A stretch of 64,000 nt of DNA from Oscillospiraceae bacterium (GCA_009777235.1 WRMH01000010.1:24672-88671), one strand, 5' to 3'. Positions 28,231 through 37,692 are shown, numbered from the stretch's first letter. The notes: generated by a model not told the origin, from the letters alone. Program-made: numbers and translations.

Positions 28231-28925
28231 TATACTTTCTCCTTCATTGTTAATATTGCTTGCTTTGCTGCCGCTTGTTCGGCTGCTTTCTTGCTTTTAC
28301 CCGTACCCTTGCCTTTTACTTGACCGCCTACGGATACTTCTACGGTAAATGTCTTGTTATGATCCGGTCCTTCTTCGCCAACCGTTTTGTATTCAAGCGT
28401 TAAGTTTGGTTTTGTTTGAATATGCTCTTGAAGCATGGATTTATAATCGGAGTTTTTTCCTGACGATTTATTTATAAGAGGGGCAAATATATTTGTGACA
28501 AACTTAACAGTCGGCTCCATGCCTCCGTCTAAAAAAATTGCCGCGATCACAGCCTCAAAAACATCCGCCAAGATAGACGGCCGCCGATGCCCTCCCCCGA
28601 CTATTTCGCCCCGGCTCAGCAGCATATACGGACCGATATCAAGCTCAAGGGCGAGTGAGCTAAGGCTTTTCTCGCATATGATTTTCGCGCGGAGCTTAGA
28701 CATCTCGCCTTCGGTAAGCGCGGGTTTATGATTAAAAATGAGTACGGACACTATTGCCCCGAGCAATGAATCTCCCAAAAATTCTAAGCGTTCGTAGCTT
28801 GCGGCGCGGTTATGCTCATGTTCGTTTGTGTAGGATTTATGCGTCAATGCCTGACGAAGAAAATTTATTTCATTAAATCTATATCCTATTTTTTCTTGCA
28901 GAATACACAGCTTACATCCAGTCAT
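28230..28925 (-). CDS. rnc: Ribonuclease III
   Basis: Double-strand-specific endoribonuclease for rRNA and mRNA processing. It has 231 residues. The catalytic signature ERLEFLGDSLLGAIV is at about 45, and a second acidic cluster is in ADVFEAVIAAIFLDGG (about 118). A C-terminal double-stranded RNA-binding domain (about 155-231) has the closing KGKGTGKSKKAAEQAAAKQAI. The start ATG has GGAG upstream, and a promoter ends only about 20 bases before it. Unlike the common acpP-rnc-smc-ftsY order, no acpP is present and three carbohydrate genes separate rnc from smc. Confidence 0.96.
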   Translation of the reverse strand: MTGCKLCILQEKIGYRFNEINFLRQALTHKSYTNEHEHNRAASYERLEFLGDSLLGAIVSVLIFNHKPALTEGEMSKLRAKIICEKSLSSLALELDIGPYMLLSRGEIVGGGHRRPSILADVFEAVIAAIFLDGGMEPTVKFVTNIFAPLINKSSGKNSDYKSMLQEHIQTKPNLTLEYKTVGEEGPDHNKTFTVEVSVGGQVKGKGTGKSKKAAEQAAAKQAILTMKEKV

Positions 28926-28945
28926 AAATCATCTCCACTATGTAA

Positions 28946-28974
28946 ATTCTAAGACCCGGCGCCTAATATGTCAA
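28946..28974 (-). promoter_or_regulatory. Sigma-A promoter for rnc and the phosphorylase genes
   Basis: On the minus strand TTGACA (28969-28974) and TAGAAT (28946-28951) are 17 bases apart, 11 of 12 consensus bases. The expected start is near 28939, leaving a leader of about 14 bases with the GGAG ribosome site. With the terminator at 21671-21717 it defines a four-gene unit. Confidence 0.75.
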
Positions 28975-29067
28975 TAGCTAACGCACTATTTTTTATAGGT
29001 CTTTCGCAACCTTCAATCCGACCTTTAATGATAGCTCTTTTTGCGCAGTAAAATAGTCGCTTGAAAT

Positions 29068-30072
29068 TTATACAGGCGGCATTTTGTTAAAATTATCCGT
29101 CAATTTCGATGCGACATCACTTTCCGCCTCTCTTACCGCTTGCGCTATTGCGCTTGAGATTGCCGCGGCATTTGACGATCCGTGCGCTTTGATGACAGGC
29201 TTTGATATGCCAAGAAGCGCTGTCCCACCCGTTGAATCGGGATTTAATTTTTGCTTTAATCCAAGCATTTTCTTTTTTAGCAATAGGGCGGCTATTTTTG
29301 AGCTAACGCCGCTAAAGAACATCGTCTTTAGTTCCGAAACGACAAGGCTCGCGGCGCCCTCTATTGATTTTAGCATTACATTTCCCGAAAACCCGTCGCA
29401 TACCAAAACGTCGCAGCCGCCTTTCATGGCATCTTTTGCCTCAATGTTTCCAATGAAATTAAGCTCTGTCTTTTTCAGTAAATCATATGTTTCAAGCTGC
29501 AGGGGCGTACCCTTTGTGCTTTCGGCTCCATTATTAAGAAGCCCTATGCGCGGCGAATTTATCTTTAGCATATCCCGTGCATAAAAAGCGCCCATATATG
29601 CAAACTGCACTAAATATTCAGGAGTGCACTCGGCATTCGCGCCGCAATCAATGAGTATAAATCGGCCTGTGGTGCTTGGTATGACAGGCGCTAAGGCTGC
29701 GCGTCTGACTTTGCGAATACGCTTTACAATGAGAGTCGCTCCGGCCAAAATAGCTCCGGTACTGCCTGCCGAAACGAGGCCGTCTCCATGACCGTCGCGG
29801 AGGAGCTTAAACCCAACCGTGAGCGATGAATCTTTTTTTGTCCGTATTGCCGTTGAGGGGTCGTCTTTTACGTCAATCACCTCAGAGGCATTGACTATCG
29901 TCAGGTTTTCGGGCAGCTTGCGTATGCCTGTCCGCTCCATTGCCTTGCGAATATCATCTTCAATACCCACCAGAGTTACGTTGATATTTTGACGCTCCGC
30001 CGCGTTTATTGCGCCAAGCACAATCTCGTCGGGAGCATTGTCGCCGCCCATTGCATCTACGATTATTGTCAT
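29068..30072 (-). CDS. plsX: Phosphate acyltransferase PlsX
   Basis: Makes acyl-phosphate from acyl-ACP for phosphatidic acid synthesis at the membrane surface. It has 334 residues. Family segments in order: IIVDAMGGDNAPDEIV at the start, the DDPSTAIRTKKDSSLTVG loop, SAGSTGAILAGATLIV, LIDCGANAECTPEYLVQFA, LLNNGAESTKGTPLQ, GCDVLVCDGFSGNVMLKSIEG, and a helical end with KAHGSSNAAAISSAI. It follows topA by 8 bases. fabD, fabH or acpP, common downstream partners, are not here. Confidence 0.95.
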   Translation of the reverse strand: MTIIVDAMGGDNAPDEIVLGAINAAERQNINVTLVGIEDDIRKAMERTGIRKLPENLTIVNASEVIDVKDDPSTAIRTKKDSSLTVGFKLLRDGHGDGLVSAGSTGAILAGATLIVKRIRKVRRAALAPVIPSTTGRFILIDCGANAECTPEYLVQFAYMGAFYARDMLKINSPRIGLLNNGAESTKGTPLQLETYDLLKKTELNFIGNIEAKDAMKGGCDVLVCDGFSGNVMLKSIEGAASLVVSELKTMFFSGVSSKIAALLLKKKMLGLKQKLNPDSTGGTALLGISKPVIKAHGSSNAAAISSAIAQAVREAESDVASKLTDNFNKMPPV

Positions 30073-30080
30073 TTTATAAG

Positions 30081-32240
30081 TTATTCCTTTCCCGGAGTTT
30101 TGTCATTTTTGGCTGTCTCGCCGCTTTTTTTTCTTACTCTGTAGCCCCGTTTGTCTTCGGGAAGAAAGTTTTCGCACTTTTCATTAATGCAAAACGGTTT
30201 CTTTGCCCCTCTGCCGGAAAGTTTAAACATGGTTTGCCCGCACTCGGGGCAATTGTCGGAAACGGGTATGTCCCATGTCATAAATCCACACTCTTTTTGC
30301 TCGCACGCATAATACGGATAACCTTTTTTTGATGTCCTCTTTAAAATACGCAAATCGCATTTTGGACATTTGCCCGGCATTTCAATAACAATGGGTTTTG
30401 TAAACGTACATTCGGGATAACCGGGGCAAGCCAAAAATCTGCCGAACCTGCCGGATTTGATCACCATTTGCTTTCCGCACACGTCGCAATGCTCATCTGA
30501 AAATTCATCGGGGATTTTTATTCGCTCGTCGCCCAGAGCCGACTCCGCATTTTCCAAGGTTTTGCTAAAATCCTTATAGAACATATCAAGGACATGTATC
30601 CAGTCGTCTTTGCCCTGCTCAACATTGTCAAGCTGCTGCTCCATACGTGCGGTAAATCCGAGATCAACAACATCCGCAAACATGTCCTTCATAAGTTTGA
30701 CGACGACTTCGCCAAGCGATGTCGGGCGCAGAAATTTCCCTTCTTTTACGACATACTCTCTGCCGAGTATCGTTGATATGGTCGGCGCGTATGTGCTCGG
30801 CCTCCCAACGCCTGTTTCTTCCATTGCCCGAATGAGCGTCGCTTCTGTATAGCGCGACGGCGGCATGGTGTATTTTTGCTGCTTATCAATGAAGTCAAGG
30901 ATAAGCCTGTCGTTTTCTTTTAGCGCCGGAAGTTTCGGTTCCTTTTTTTCCTTTTCTTCATCGGTGTGCTCTTCATACACGGCGGCAAATCCCTGAAAAA
31001 CAACAACAGAGCTGTTTGCGCGGAAAATATGACCGGCGGATTCTACATCTACCGTAACACTGTCATATATGCCCGGAGCCATTTGGCTGGCTATAAAACG
31101 GCTCCAAATGAGCTTATATAAGCGATATTGCTCGCTTCGCAAGCTGCCTTTTATCTTCTCAGGGGTAAGGAAAACATTACTCGGGCGGATCGCCTCATGA
31201 GCATCCTGCGCGCCGCTTTTGGTCTTATAAATGTTTGGCGTGCCGGGATAAAAATCCGACCCGAATGTATTGATTATCAGCTTTTTTGCGTCGCCTGCCG
31301 CTTCATTTGATATACGCAGCGAATCGGTTCTCATATAAGTAATCAAACCGACAGCGCCCTGACCGCTCACGTCAATACCTTCATAAAGCTGCTGTGCGAT
31401 AGCCATGGTTTGGCGAGGGGTCATATTTAGCCTGCGCGAAGCCTCTTGCTGGAGAGAGGAAGTGATAAATGGCGGAGAGGGCGTCCGCTTTTTTTGCGTA
31501 TTGGTGATGGACTCTACAATAAATGGGGCGGAGCTAACTTCGTCAACAACGGTTTTGACGTCATTTTCGCTGCAAAGCTGAACTTTCTTTTTGTTTTTGC
31601 CATAATAGGCCGCCGTAAAACTCCCTGACTTGTCGGCGGTCAGCAACTTTACGTTGAGCAGCCAATACTCTTTTGCCACGAAGTCTCGTATATCATTTTC
31701 CTTGTCTACGACAATTCGCGTTGCGACGGATTGTACCCTGCCGGCGGAGAGGCCGCGCCGTATTTTCTTCCATAACAGCGGACTGAGCTGATATCCGACT
31801 ATTCTGTCCAATATCCGCCTTGCTTGCTGCGCGTTGACGAGGTCCATATTGATTTGGCGTGGATTTTCAATGGCTGTGCGAACAACATTTTTGGTTATTT
31901 CATTAAAGCTGACTCTAAAGGCGCGTTCATCGGAAAGCTCGAGCAGCTCTTTGAGATGCCACGATATAGCCTCGCCCTCTCTGTCGGGGTCGGTTGCTAA
32001 ATATATTGTCTTGCTTTTTTTTGCGGCCGACTTTAATTCCTTTATAATGGCATCACGCGCCTTAACTGGTTGATAATCCGGCTCAAACCTGTTATCAACA
32101 TCAACTCCTATCTTGCTTTTTGGCAAATCACGCAGATGACCCATGGACGCGGCTACCTTAAAATCCGCGCCAAGATATTTGCCTATGGTTTTTGCTTTTG
32201 CGGGTGATTCCACTATTACTAAATTTGATTTATTTGCCAT
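30081..32240 (-). CDS. topA: DNA topoisomerase I
   Basis: Type IA topoisomerase that relaxes negative supercoils. It has 719 residues. The Toprim domain is at the N-terminus (LVIVESPAKAKTIGKYLG, ATDPDREGEAISWHL). The active-site Tyr is in the ITYMRTDSLRIS segment (about 300), preceded by TPSPPFITSSLQQEA. Three C-terminal four-Cys zinc ribbons follow (about 575-690: CDVCG with CPGYPEC; CPKC with CEQKEC; CPECG with CINEKC). The tail is Lys-rich. It begins one base after the dprA stop; dprA-topA is a standard Firmicutes pair. Confidence 0.97.
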   Translation of the reverse strand: MANKSNLVIVESPAKAKTIGKYLGADFKVAASMGHLRDLPKSKIGVDVDNRFEPDYQPVKARDAIIKELKSAAKKSKTIYLATDPDREGEAISWHLKELLELSDERAFRVSFNEITKNVVRTAIENPRQINMDLVNAQQARRILDRIVGYQLSPLLWKKIRRGLSAGRVQSVATRIVVDKENDIRDFVAKEYWLLNVKLLTADKSGSFTAAYYGKNKKKVQLCSENDVKTVVDEVSSAPFIVESITNTQKKRTPSPPFITSSLQQEASRRLNMTPRQTMAIAQQLYEGIDVSGQGAVGLITYMRTDSLRISNEAAGDAKKLIINTFGSDFYPGTPNIYKTKSGAQDAHEAIRPSNVFLTPEKIKGSLRSEQYRLYKLIWSRFIASQMAPGIYDSVTVDVESAGHIFRANSSVVVFQGFAAVYEEHTDEEKEKKEPKLPALKENDRLILDFIDKQQKYTMPPSRYTEATLIRAMEETGVGRPSTYAPTISTILGREYVVKEGKFLRPTSLGEVVVKLMKDMFADVVDLGFTARMEQQLDNVEQGKDDWIHVLDMFYKDFSKTLENAESALGDERIKIPDEFSDEHCDVCGKQMVIKSGRFGRFLACPGYPECTFTKPIVIEMPGKCPKCDLRILKRTSKKGYPYYACEQKECGFMTWDIPVSDNCPECGQTMFKLSGRGAKKPFCINEKCENFLPEDKRGYRVRKKSGETAKNDKTPGKE

Positions 32241-33371
32241 CTAACCAACAATCTCCCATTTTCCGTATATATTTCGTTTTATATACCCTGCAAGCTCAAG
32301 GCTTGTAAGCGACATTAAGACATTTTGAGCGGCAAGTCCTGTTTTAGCTATTATTTCGTCGGTGAGTATCGGGTCTTTGCCGATTGAATCCGCTACGGCT
32401 TTATCGTCACCGCTAAAATTATTTGCGAGGGTATCTAAGCCAATATAGTCTAACGCCCGCCCGTTGTCAATTGGTTTTTTTACGCAGCCGAACAAATCCT
32501 TATATTCATCTATTATATCAAAAGCTGTCAGAAACGGTATCGCGCCGACGCGCAGCAGTTTGTTTGACCCCATGCAGGCGGGTGAATCTACATTGCCGGG
32601 CAGTACAAATACATCGCGCCCTTGCTCCACGGCACGCTGTGCCGTTATGAGCGCGCCACTTTTTAGCGGAGCTTCGATCACGGCCACGCCGACTGATATC
32701 CCGCTTATGATCCTGTTTCGCAAAGGAAAATGAAACGGATCGCCTTTTGTGCCGGGCGGATATTCGCTGATTACCGCGCCGTTTTTTAAAATTTCATTAA
32801 ATAATGGTTTGTTTTCGGCAGGATATACGGTATCAAGACCGGTGCCTACTACCGCAATGCTCGGCGTATTTCCCTTTACCGCGCCGATGCTTGCGGCGGC
32901 ATCCACGCCCTTGGCAAGGCCCGTCACCACTATTATATTGTTTTGAGAAAGGATAAGCCCGGCTTTTTCAGCTTGCGATAAGCCATATTGAGTGCAGTTT
33001 CTTGTACCGACAATACCTACGGTCGGAAACTCGTCAATAGCGGGAAGCGTACCTTTTACATAAAGCACAAGCGGCGGATCGTAGATATTCCGCAATCTTT
33101 CCGGGTACTGCGCATCCGGCATAGACAACACCATGCAACCGGTCTTATCGCATAACTTGAATATCTTTTCGACGGGTTTTAAATCCTTGTCTATGAGCCT
33201 CAAAATCAAATTGTTATCCAGTCCGTAAATGCCTCTCAATTCACTTTCCGTCGAGTCGTAAACGGCCTTTGGCGAGCCAAAGTAATCAAGCAGCAGCTTT
33301 GCCCGCATATTGCCTATGCCGCTTCGTGAGGATAACCATATAAAATACTCGATAGAATACTCAGATGTCAT
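32241..33371 (-). CDS. dprA: DNA processing protein DprA
   Basis: Loads RecA on incoming single-stranded DNA during natural transformation and is also kept in many species not known to be competent. It has 376 residues from the proposed start. An N-terminal SAM-like helical domain covers about 1-90, and the Rossmann core carries GTRNCTQYG, VTGLAKGVDAAA, VVGTGLDTVYPAEN, ISEYPPGT, RNRIISGIS and VLPGNVDSPACMGSNKL. A C-terminal winged helix (about 310-376) includes DPILTDEIIAKTGLAAQNVLMSLTSLEL. The ATG at 33371 has AAAGGA about 7 bases upstream. It overlaps the methyltransferase stop by 11 bases; an in-frame ATG at 33395 is less likely. Confidence 0.93.
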   Translation of the reverse strand: MTSEYSIEYFIWLSSRSGIGNMRAKLLLDYFGSPKAVYDSTESELRGIYGLDNNLILRLIDKDLKPVEKIFKLCDKTGCMVLSMPDAQYPERLRNIYDPPLVLYVKGTLPAIDEFPTVGIVGTRNCTQYGLSQAEKAGLILSQNNIIVVTGLAKGVDAAASIGAVKGNTPSIAVVGTGLDTVYPAENKPLFNEILKNGAVISEYPPGTKGDPFHFPLRNRIISGISVGVAVIEAPLKSGALITAQRAVEQGRDVFVLPGNVDSPACMGSNKLLRVGAIPFLTAFDIIDEYKDLFGCVKKPIDNGRALDYIGLDTLANNFSGDDKAVADSIGKDPILTDEIIAKTGLAAQNVLMSLTSLELAGYIKRNIYGKWEIVG

Positions 33372-34116
33372 GAACGATTCCTTTCTTTGCTTCATACATT
33401 ATGATTGAAGCCGCGACCGCAACATTAAGCGACTCACAGCCGGGCGTAATGGGAATACATATTGTCTCGCCGCAAAGCCGCTTTAAGTCCTCGGATATGC
33501 CCTGCCCTTCATTTCCCATAACGATAATCGCATCTTTTAAATCCGCCTTATATACCGGCAAATACCCATTGTCGCCCGATGTACCGATAATTCTTACGCT
33601 AATTTGCTCAAGCTCGCCGATACTTACAAACCCTATGCGCTGTCTGAATATAGCTCCCATGGATGCTCTGACTGCTTTCGGATTATAGGCATCCGCGGTG
33701 CTGCCAAAAAAGATCACGCTGTTTATTCCAAATGCGTCGGCACATCTGATAATTGTCCCCACATTGCCCGGGTCTTGTATATTATCAAGCAGTATATGTG
33801 TCCCTGTGCGATATTCAAAAGTTTTCAAAGGAGGCAGCTTGCAAGTAAACAATACATTTTGCGGGCTTTTAAGCGGCGAAATTGAATCCATAATGCTTTG
33901 GTCAATCAGATATACGGGAGTGTTTTCCGGCAATGCCGCCTTCAAATCTTCTGTGGTAAATACAGCCGTTATGGGCGCGTTATTTTTTACCGCTTCATCT
34001 AAGAGCTTACGGCCGTCGCACAAAAACTCACCTTTTGCTTTTCTGTAGCTTGAATCCTTACCCAGATTTTTTGCGTGAACGCATATGCTATTTTTTCTGC
34101 CGGTTATTCTTTCCAC
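33361..34116 (-). CDS. SpoU/TrmH-family RNA 2'-O-ribose methyltransferase
   Basis: SAM-dependent knotted (SPOUT) methyltransferase, 251 residues, acting on rRNA or tRNA. An N-terminal substrate-binding domain (about 1-95) has the GEFLCDGRKLLDEAVKNN strand. The catalytic domain shows motif 1 DNIQDPGNVGTIIRCADAFG, NPKAVRASMGAIFR, motif 2 VMGNEGQGIS and motif 3 IPITPGCESLNVAVAASIIMYE. This arrangement fits RlmB-like and YsgA-like enzymes; the modified nucleotide cannot be read from sequence. It lies between lysS and dprA on the greA transcript. Confidence 0.88.
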   Translation of the reverse strand: MERITGRKNSICVHAKNLGKDSSYRKAKGEFLCDGRKLLDEAVKNNAPITAVFTTEDLKAALPENTPVYLIDQSIMDSISPLKSPQNVLFTCKLPPLKTFEYRTGTHILLDNIQDPGNVGTIIRCADAFGINSVIFFGSTADAYNPKAVRASMGAIFRQRIGFVSIGELEQISVRIIGTSGDNGYLPVYKADLKDAIIVMGNEGQGISEDLKRLCGETICIPITPGCESLNVAVAASIIMYEAKKGIVHDI

Positions 34117-34166
34117 GTTTCTTTCCCACTTTTTTGCATTTTTTCTACATTTTACCCTTTATAGTC

Positions 34167-34193
34167 CAAGAAGCCGTTTTCTACGGCTTCTTG
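34167..34193 (-). other. Stable hairpin between lysS and the SpoU gene
   Basis: CAAGAAGCCG (34167-34176) and CGGCTTCTTG (34184-34193) form a perfect 10-bp stem with a 7-base loop. No T-run follows on the minus strand, so it is not a normal terminator. A small adjoining GCGC-TTT-GCGC palindrome lies toward lysS. It may protect or process the lysS mRNA end. Confidence 0.5.
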
Positions 34194-34208
34194 CGCTTTG
34201 CGCAAAGT

Positions 34209-35705
34209 TTATTCTGTCGGCTTCATCGTCGGGAATAAAATCACATCCCTAATTGAAGAACTGTTTGTAAGCATCATAACACATCTGTCAATACCGACGC
34301 CAAGTCCGCCTGTCGGCGGCATCCCATACTCAAGAGCGTTAATGTAATCATAATCCATCATTGACGCTTCCAAGTCGCCTTTCTCCCGCAGCGCAACTTG
34401 CCGGGCAAATCTTTGGTATTGATCTATCGGGTCGTTTAATTCGCTAAACGCGTTGCCCATCTCGCTGCGGCATATAAACAGCTCGAATCTTTCCGTAAGG
34501 CGCGGGTCGGCAACTTTTCTTTTGGCAAGCGGGGATATTTCTACGGGATGGTCTGTGATAAAAACCGGGCCCGTGAGCTTATCTTCAACCTTTTGCTCAA
34601 AGCACTCACAGAGCAGATTGCCCCAAGTTTCTTCTTTATCCTCGGGCATTTTGATACCCAAGCCCCGCACGGCATCCGCCGCTTCCCTGTCGTTTTTTAT
34701 CGGCGTAAAATCAATACCCGTATGCTCTTTCACAGCCTCGGTCATTGTCATGCGCTTCCACCCCGGCGAGAGGTCAATTTCTGTTTCATGCCACCTTAGC
34801 TTATATGTCCCAAGCAATTTCATGGCGGCTGTGGCAAGCAGTTCTTCAAACAAATCCATCATATCATTGTAATCGGCATATGCCTGATAGAGCTCAAGCA
34901 TCGTAAATTCAGGATTATGCCGGGTGCTCATGCCTTCGTTTCTAAATACGCGGCCGACTTCGTATACTCTTTCAATACCGCCGACAATCAATCTTTTGAG
35001 GTGAAGCTCCGTAGCGACACGCATATACATTTCAAGGTCAAGGGTATTGTGGTGCGTTATAAACGGTCTGGCGCTGGCTCCGCCGGATATGGTGTTTAAA
35101 ACAGGGGTTTCGACTTCAATATAGCCTCTTTGATCCAAAAACTCGCGTATATGCTTTATAAACGCGCTGCGCAGATTGAAGGTTTTTCGCGTATCCGGGT
35201 TCATAATAAGGTCTACATATCTTTGGCGGTATTTCAGCTCTTGATTTGTAAGCCCGTGGTATTTTTCGGGGAGCGGGCGAAGAGATTTTGCCAAAAGCTC
35301 AATGTAATTGCAATGAACGGAAATCTCGCCCATCCGTGTTTTAAAGACCGTTCCTTTTACGCCGATTATGTCGCCGATATCGCCGCGTTTTATGTCGTCA
35401 AAACGCTCATCGCCAACCTCGCTTTGCTTTATGTATAGCTGTATACGGCCTTTGTCGTCTGATATATCAGCAAATATCGCTTTTCCCATTTCACGTTTTG
35501 CCATGATTCTGCCGGCCAATGATACATCCCGGCCTTCCATTTTTTCAAAATCATTTGTTATATCTGATGAAAAATGGGTGCGCAAATACTTAGTAACATG
35601 AAACGGGTCACGATTTTCGGATTGCAGCCTGGTTAGTTTTTCTCTGCGTATTTGCAATATTTCGCTAAGGCTTTGCTCTCTTTGGTCTGATGTAATGTCG
35701 TTCAT
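34209..35705 (-). CDS. lysS: Lysyl-tRNA synthetase, class II
   Basis: Charges tRNA-Lys. It has 498 residues, the normal length. The N-terminal OB fold binds the anticodon (about 60-150: VSLAGRIMAKREMGKAIFADISD). Class II motif 1 is in FIKHIREFLDQRGYIEVETPVL, motif 2 in YEVGRVFRNEGMSTRHNPEFTMLELYQAY, and motif 3 in GLGVGIDRCVMMLT near the end. It lies 44 bases after greA; the greA-lysS pair is common in Firmicutes. No T-box leader is present because greA directly precedes it. Confidence 0.97.
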   Translation of the reverse strand: MNDITSDQREQSLSEILQIRREKLTRLQSENRDPFHVTKYLRTHFSSDITNDFEKMEGRDVSLAGRIMAKREMGKAIFADISDDKGRIQLYIKQSEVGDERFDDIKRGDIGDIIGVKGTVFKTRMGEISVHCNYIELLAKSLRPLPEKYHGLTNQELKYRQRYVDLIMNPDTRKTFNLRSAFIKHIREFLDQRGYIEVETPVLNTISGGASARPFITHHNTLDLEMYMRVATELHLKRLIVGGIERVYEVGRVFRNEGMSTRHNPEFTMLELYQAYADYNDMMDLFEELLATAAMKLLGTYKLRWHETEIDLSPGWKRMTMTEAVKEHTGIDFTPIKNDREAADAVRGLGIKMPEDKEETWGNLLCECFEQKVEDKLTGPVFITDHPVEISPLAKRKVADPRLTERFELFICRSEMGNAFSELNDPIDQYQRFARQVALREKGDLEASMMDYDYINALEYGMPPTGGLGVGIDRCVMMLTNSSSIRDVILFPTMKPTE

Positions 35706-35749
35706 TTATATATTCGTTTCTTTCCTTATCTTTCGCGTTTGCCGCGCCT

Positions 35750-36223
35750 TTATTCGATTTTTAATATTTTAAATTGCAGCTTGCCGATGGGTGCTTCCAC
35801 CTCTATCGTATCGTCTTTTCTCTTGCCGATAAGCTCTCTGCCGATTGGGGAATCGTCTGATATTTTGAGCTGCGCAGGGTCTGCGTCCTGCGATCCCACC
35901 ATCTCATATGTGAGGTCTTCTTTGCGTTCAACGTCGAAAACCGTAACCTTGCTGCCCATGCCTATAACATCCGTTTTCTTTGTTACTTTTACAATCTCGG
36001 CATTTTCTATGAGGTTTCTTATCTCCGCTATTTTTGAGTATAGCTTCCCTTGTTCTGTCTTGGCTTCGTCATATTCGCTGTTTTCTGTCAGGTCGCCAAA
36101 TGACCTGGCTTCTTTAATCTGCTGTGATACTTCCTTTTCGCGAACGGTTGTAAGATAGGTAAGTTCTTCCTTGAGCTCATTGAGCCGTTCTTCGCTCATT
36201 TTGTATTTTGCCTCTTTTATCAA
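35750..36223 (-). CDS. greA: Transcription elongation factor GreA
   Basis: Enters the secondary channel of RNA polymerase and stimulates cleavage of backtracked RNA. It has 157 residues. The N-terminal coiled coil (about 1-75) carries ARSFGDLTENSEYDEAK with the acidic tip residues. The FKBP-like C-terminal domain contains YEMVGSQDADP and ISDDSPIGRELIGKRKDDTIEVEAPIG. The start is taken as the TTG at 36223 because GGAAGGAG lies about 9 bases upstream and the N-terminus then aligns with the family; an ATG at 36199 is the alternative. A consensus promoter lies about 100 bases upstream. Confidence 0.95.
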   Translation of the reverse strand: MIKEAKYKMSEERLNELKEELTYLTTVREKEVSQQIKEARSFGDLTENSEYDEAKTEQGKLYSKIAEIRNLIENAEIVKVTKKTDVIGMGSKVTVFDVERKEDLTYEMVGSQDADPAQLKISDDSPIGRELIGKRKDDTIEVEAPIGKLQFKILKIE

Positions 36224-36321
36224 AACAAAACACTCCTTCCGTACTTATGTAACGCACAGTTTTTGCGAAACAATATTTGATTACAAGCAAAAAAAGAAAA
36301 GCAATTTGTTGCCATAACCTG

Positions 36322-36350
36322 ATTATATGCCCTGTGCCGCCATTTGTCAA
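36322..36350 (-). promoter_or_regulatory. Consensus sigma-A promoter for greA-lysS-dprA-topA-plsX
   Basis: On the minus strand TTGACA (36345-36350) and TATAAT (36322-36327) match both consensus hexamers exactly, with a 17-base spacer. The -35 box begins 22 bases from the stop of the S41 protease gene, so this marks a boundary between two transcription units. Confidence 0.85.
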
Positions 36351-36371
36351 CACAAATTTGCTGACGCCGCT

Positions 36372-37589
36372 TTAATCTGTGAGCAATGAGAGCGCTTTTT
36401 GAAGCTGCGGGTCATCTTCGTGAGTCAAGGTGCCCATCAGATATGATATTAACTCATCTTCGCTCATCTTCACAAGATAATCGGGAGTATAACCGCCAAT
36501 ATCGTATAGGCTGATTCGGTTTGGCGTCAGATAATTGCCCGTCGAAAGATGTACCGCGCCCCCGCCCGAGAGCGTTATGGTGGTCTGCATTCTGTTCTTT
36601 CCGGTTGTTTGCTCACCGACGGTAAGCGCGTAATCATACTCGCTAAGGACAGCGGTAAAATATTCCGCCCCGCTGTATGAATATTCATTGACAAGAACAA
36701 CGGTCGGCAAATCAATAAAGCTGCTGTCCGATGTGGTGATTCTCTCCGTTTGATCCGTGCTTATGGAGATGAAAATCTCCCCTTCCGGCAGCAGAAAATC
36801 AAGGATTTCCGTCATTTCCGTTACTTTACCGCCATTATTTGAGCGAACGTCATAAATAATCGCAACAGCGCCGCGATCTACGAGATTGTTCACGGCTTCA
36901 ATAAACCCCTGTGCGGCTCCGTCTTCAAAATTTCCCAAAGCGACATAACCAATACCGCCCGGCAGCATTTCATAAGCAACCGGGATAGTGTGTATAATGC
37001 CATACACTACGGTTATCTCGCTAAAGCTGCCGTCCGCGCGATATATCGTAAGCAGCGCCGTATCGCCTATCGGACGCCGCAAGGCATTGCGTATCTCCTG
37101 CATATCATATCCGGCTATTGCAGCATTGTCTATTTTTGTTATCACATCCCCTATCACAATGCCGGCAGCTTCCGCGCCCGAATTTGAATATACATTTGTC
37201 ACTAAAATACCGCCGCGCTCATCGTCGGTCTGCACTTCAACGCCAATCCCGTGATAGCGGTTATCTGAATTTTCAAGGTAATAGGCGTATGCTTCGGGCG
37301 TCATATAAAATGACCAATTGTCATCCAAGGCGTCAACGATGGCGATCTTCGCTATTTCCAAAAGCTCGTCAATATCGTAATCGCCAATAAATCTTGAAGC
37401 GATGATTGCAAGCAGCTCTTCCATATCGCCCGTGACGCTTGTGATATCGGTACCGTCCGGGGAAGCTGCATCACTTTTTCTATCCGAACCGGTGAAAAAC
37501 ATCACAAAGAGGAACGCGAGCGCGCATATCAGAGCCAATATCAACAGCATTAGCACCAGACGCACTTTTAATGACAATTTATTTTCCAT
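36372..37589 (-). CDS. S41 (CtpA-type) carboxy-terminal processing protease
   Basis: Membrane-anchored serine protease with a PDZ domain. An N-terminal membrane helix (about 8-30; LMLLILALICALAFLFVMFF) is followed by a short linker, the PDZ domain (about 95-185; GIGVEVQTDDERGGILVTNVYSNSGAEAAGIVIGD), and the protease core. The catalytic Ser is probably the one in NEYSYSGAEYFTA and the Lys the one in GEQTTGKNRMQTT. It has 405 residues from the ATG at 37589, which has AGGTG about 9 bases upstream; a GTG at 37601 is possible. It follows the M23 protein gene, an arrangement often seen with FtsEX in Firmicutes. Confidence 0.9.
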   Translation of the reverse strand: MENKLSLKVRLVLMLLILALICALAFLFVMFFTGSDRKSDAASPDGTDITSVTGDMEELLAIIASRFIGDYDIDELLEIAKIAIVDALDDNWSFYMTPEAYAYYLENSDNRYHGIGVEVQTDDERGGILVTNVYSNSGAEAAGIVIGDVITKIDNAAIAGYDMQEIRNALRRPIGDTALLTIYRADGSFSEITVVYGIIHTIPVAYEMLPGGIGYVALGNFEDGAAQGFIEAVNNLVDRGAVAIIYDVRSNNGGKVTEMTEILDFLLPEGEIFISISTDQTERITTSDSSFIDLPTVVLVNEYSYSGAEYFTAVLSEYDYALTVGEQTTGKNRMQTTITLSGGGAVHLSTGNYLTPNRISLYDIGGYTPDYLVKMSEDELISYLMGTLTHEDDPQLQKALSLLTD

Positions 37590-37692
37590 AAGATATGACA
37601 CCTGTTAGCGGTAAATATTTTCAGCATAGATTTTATCTATGGGCGCGGAAAGTATATAAGCATAGTTGCGCAAGCCGCAGTATACTAAGATA

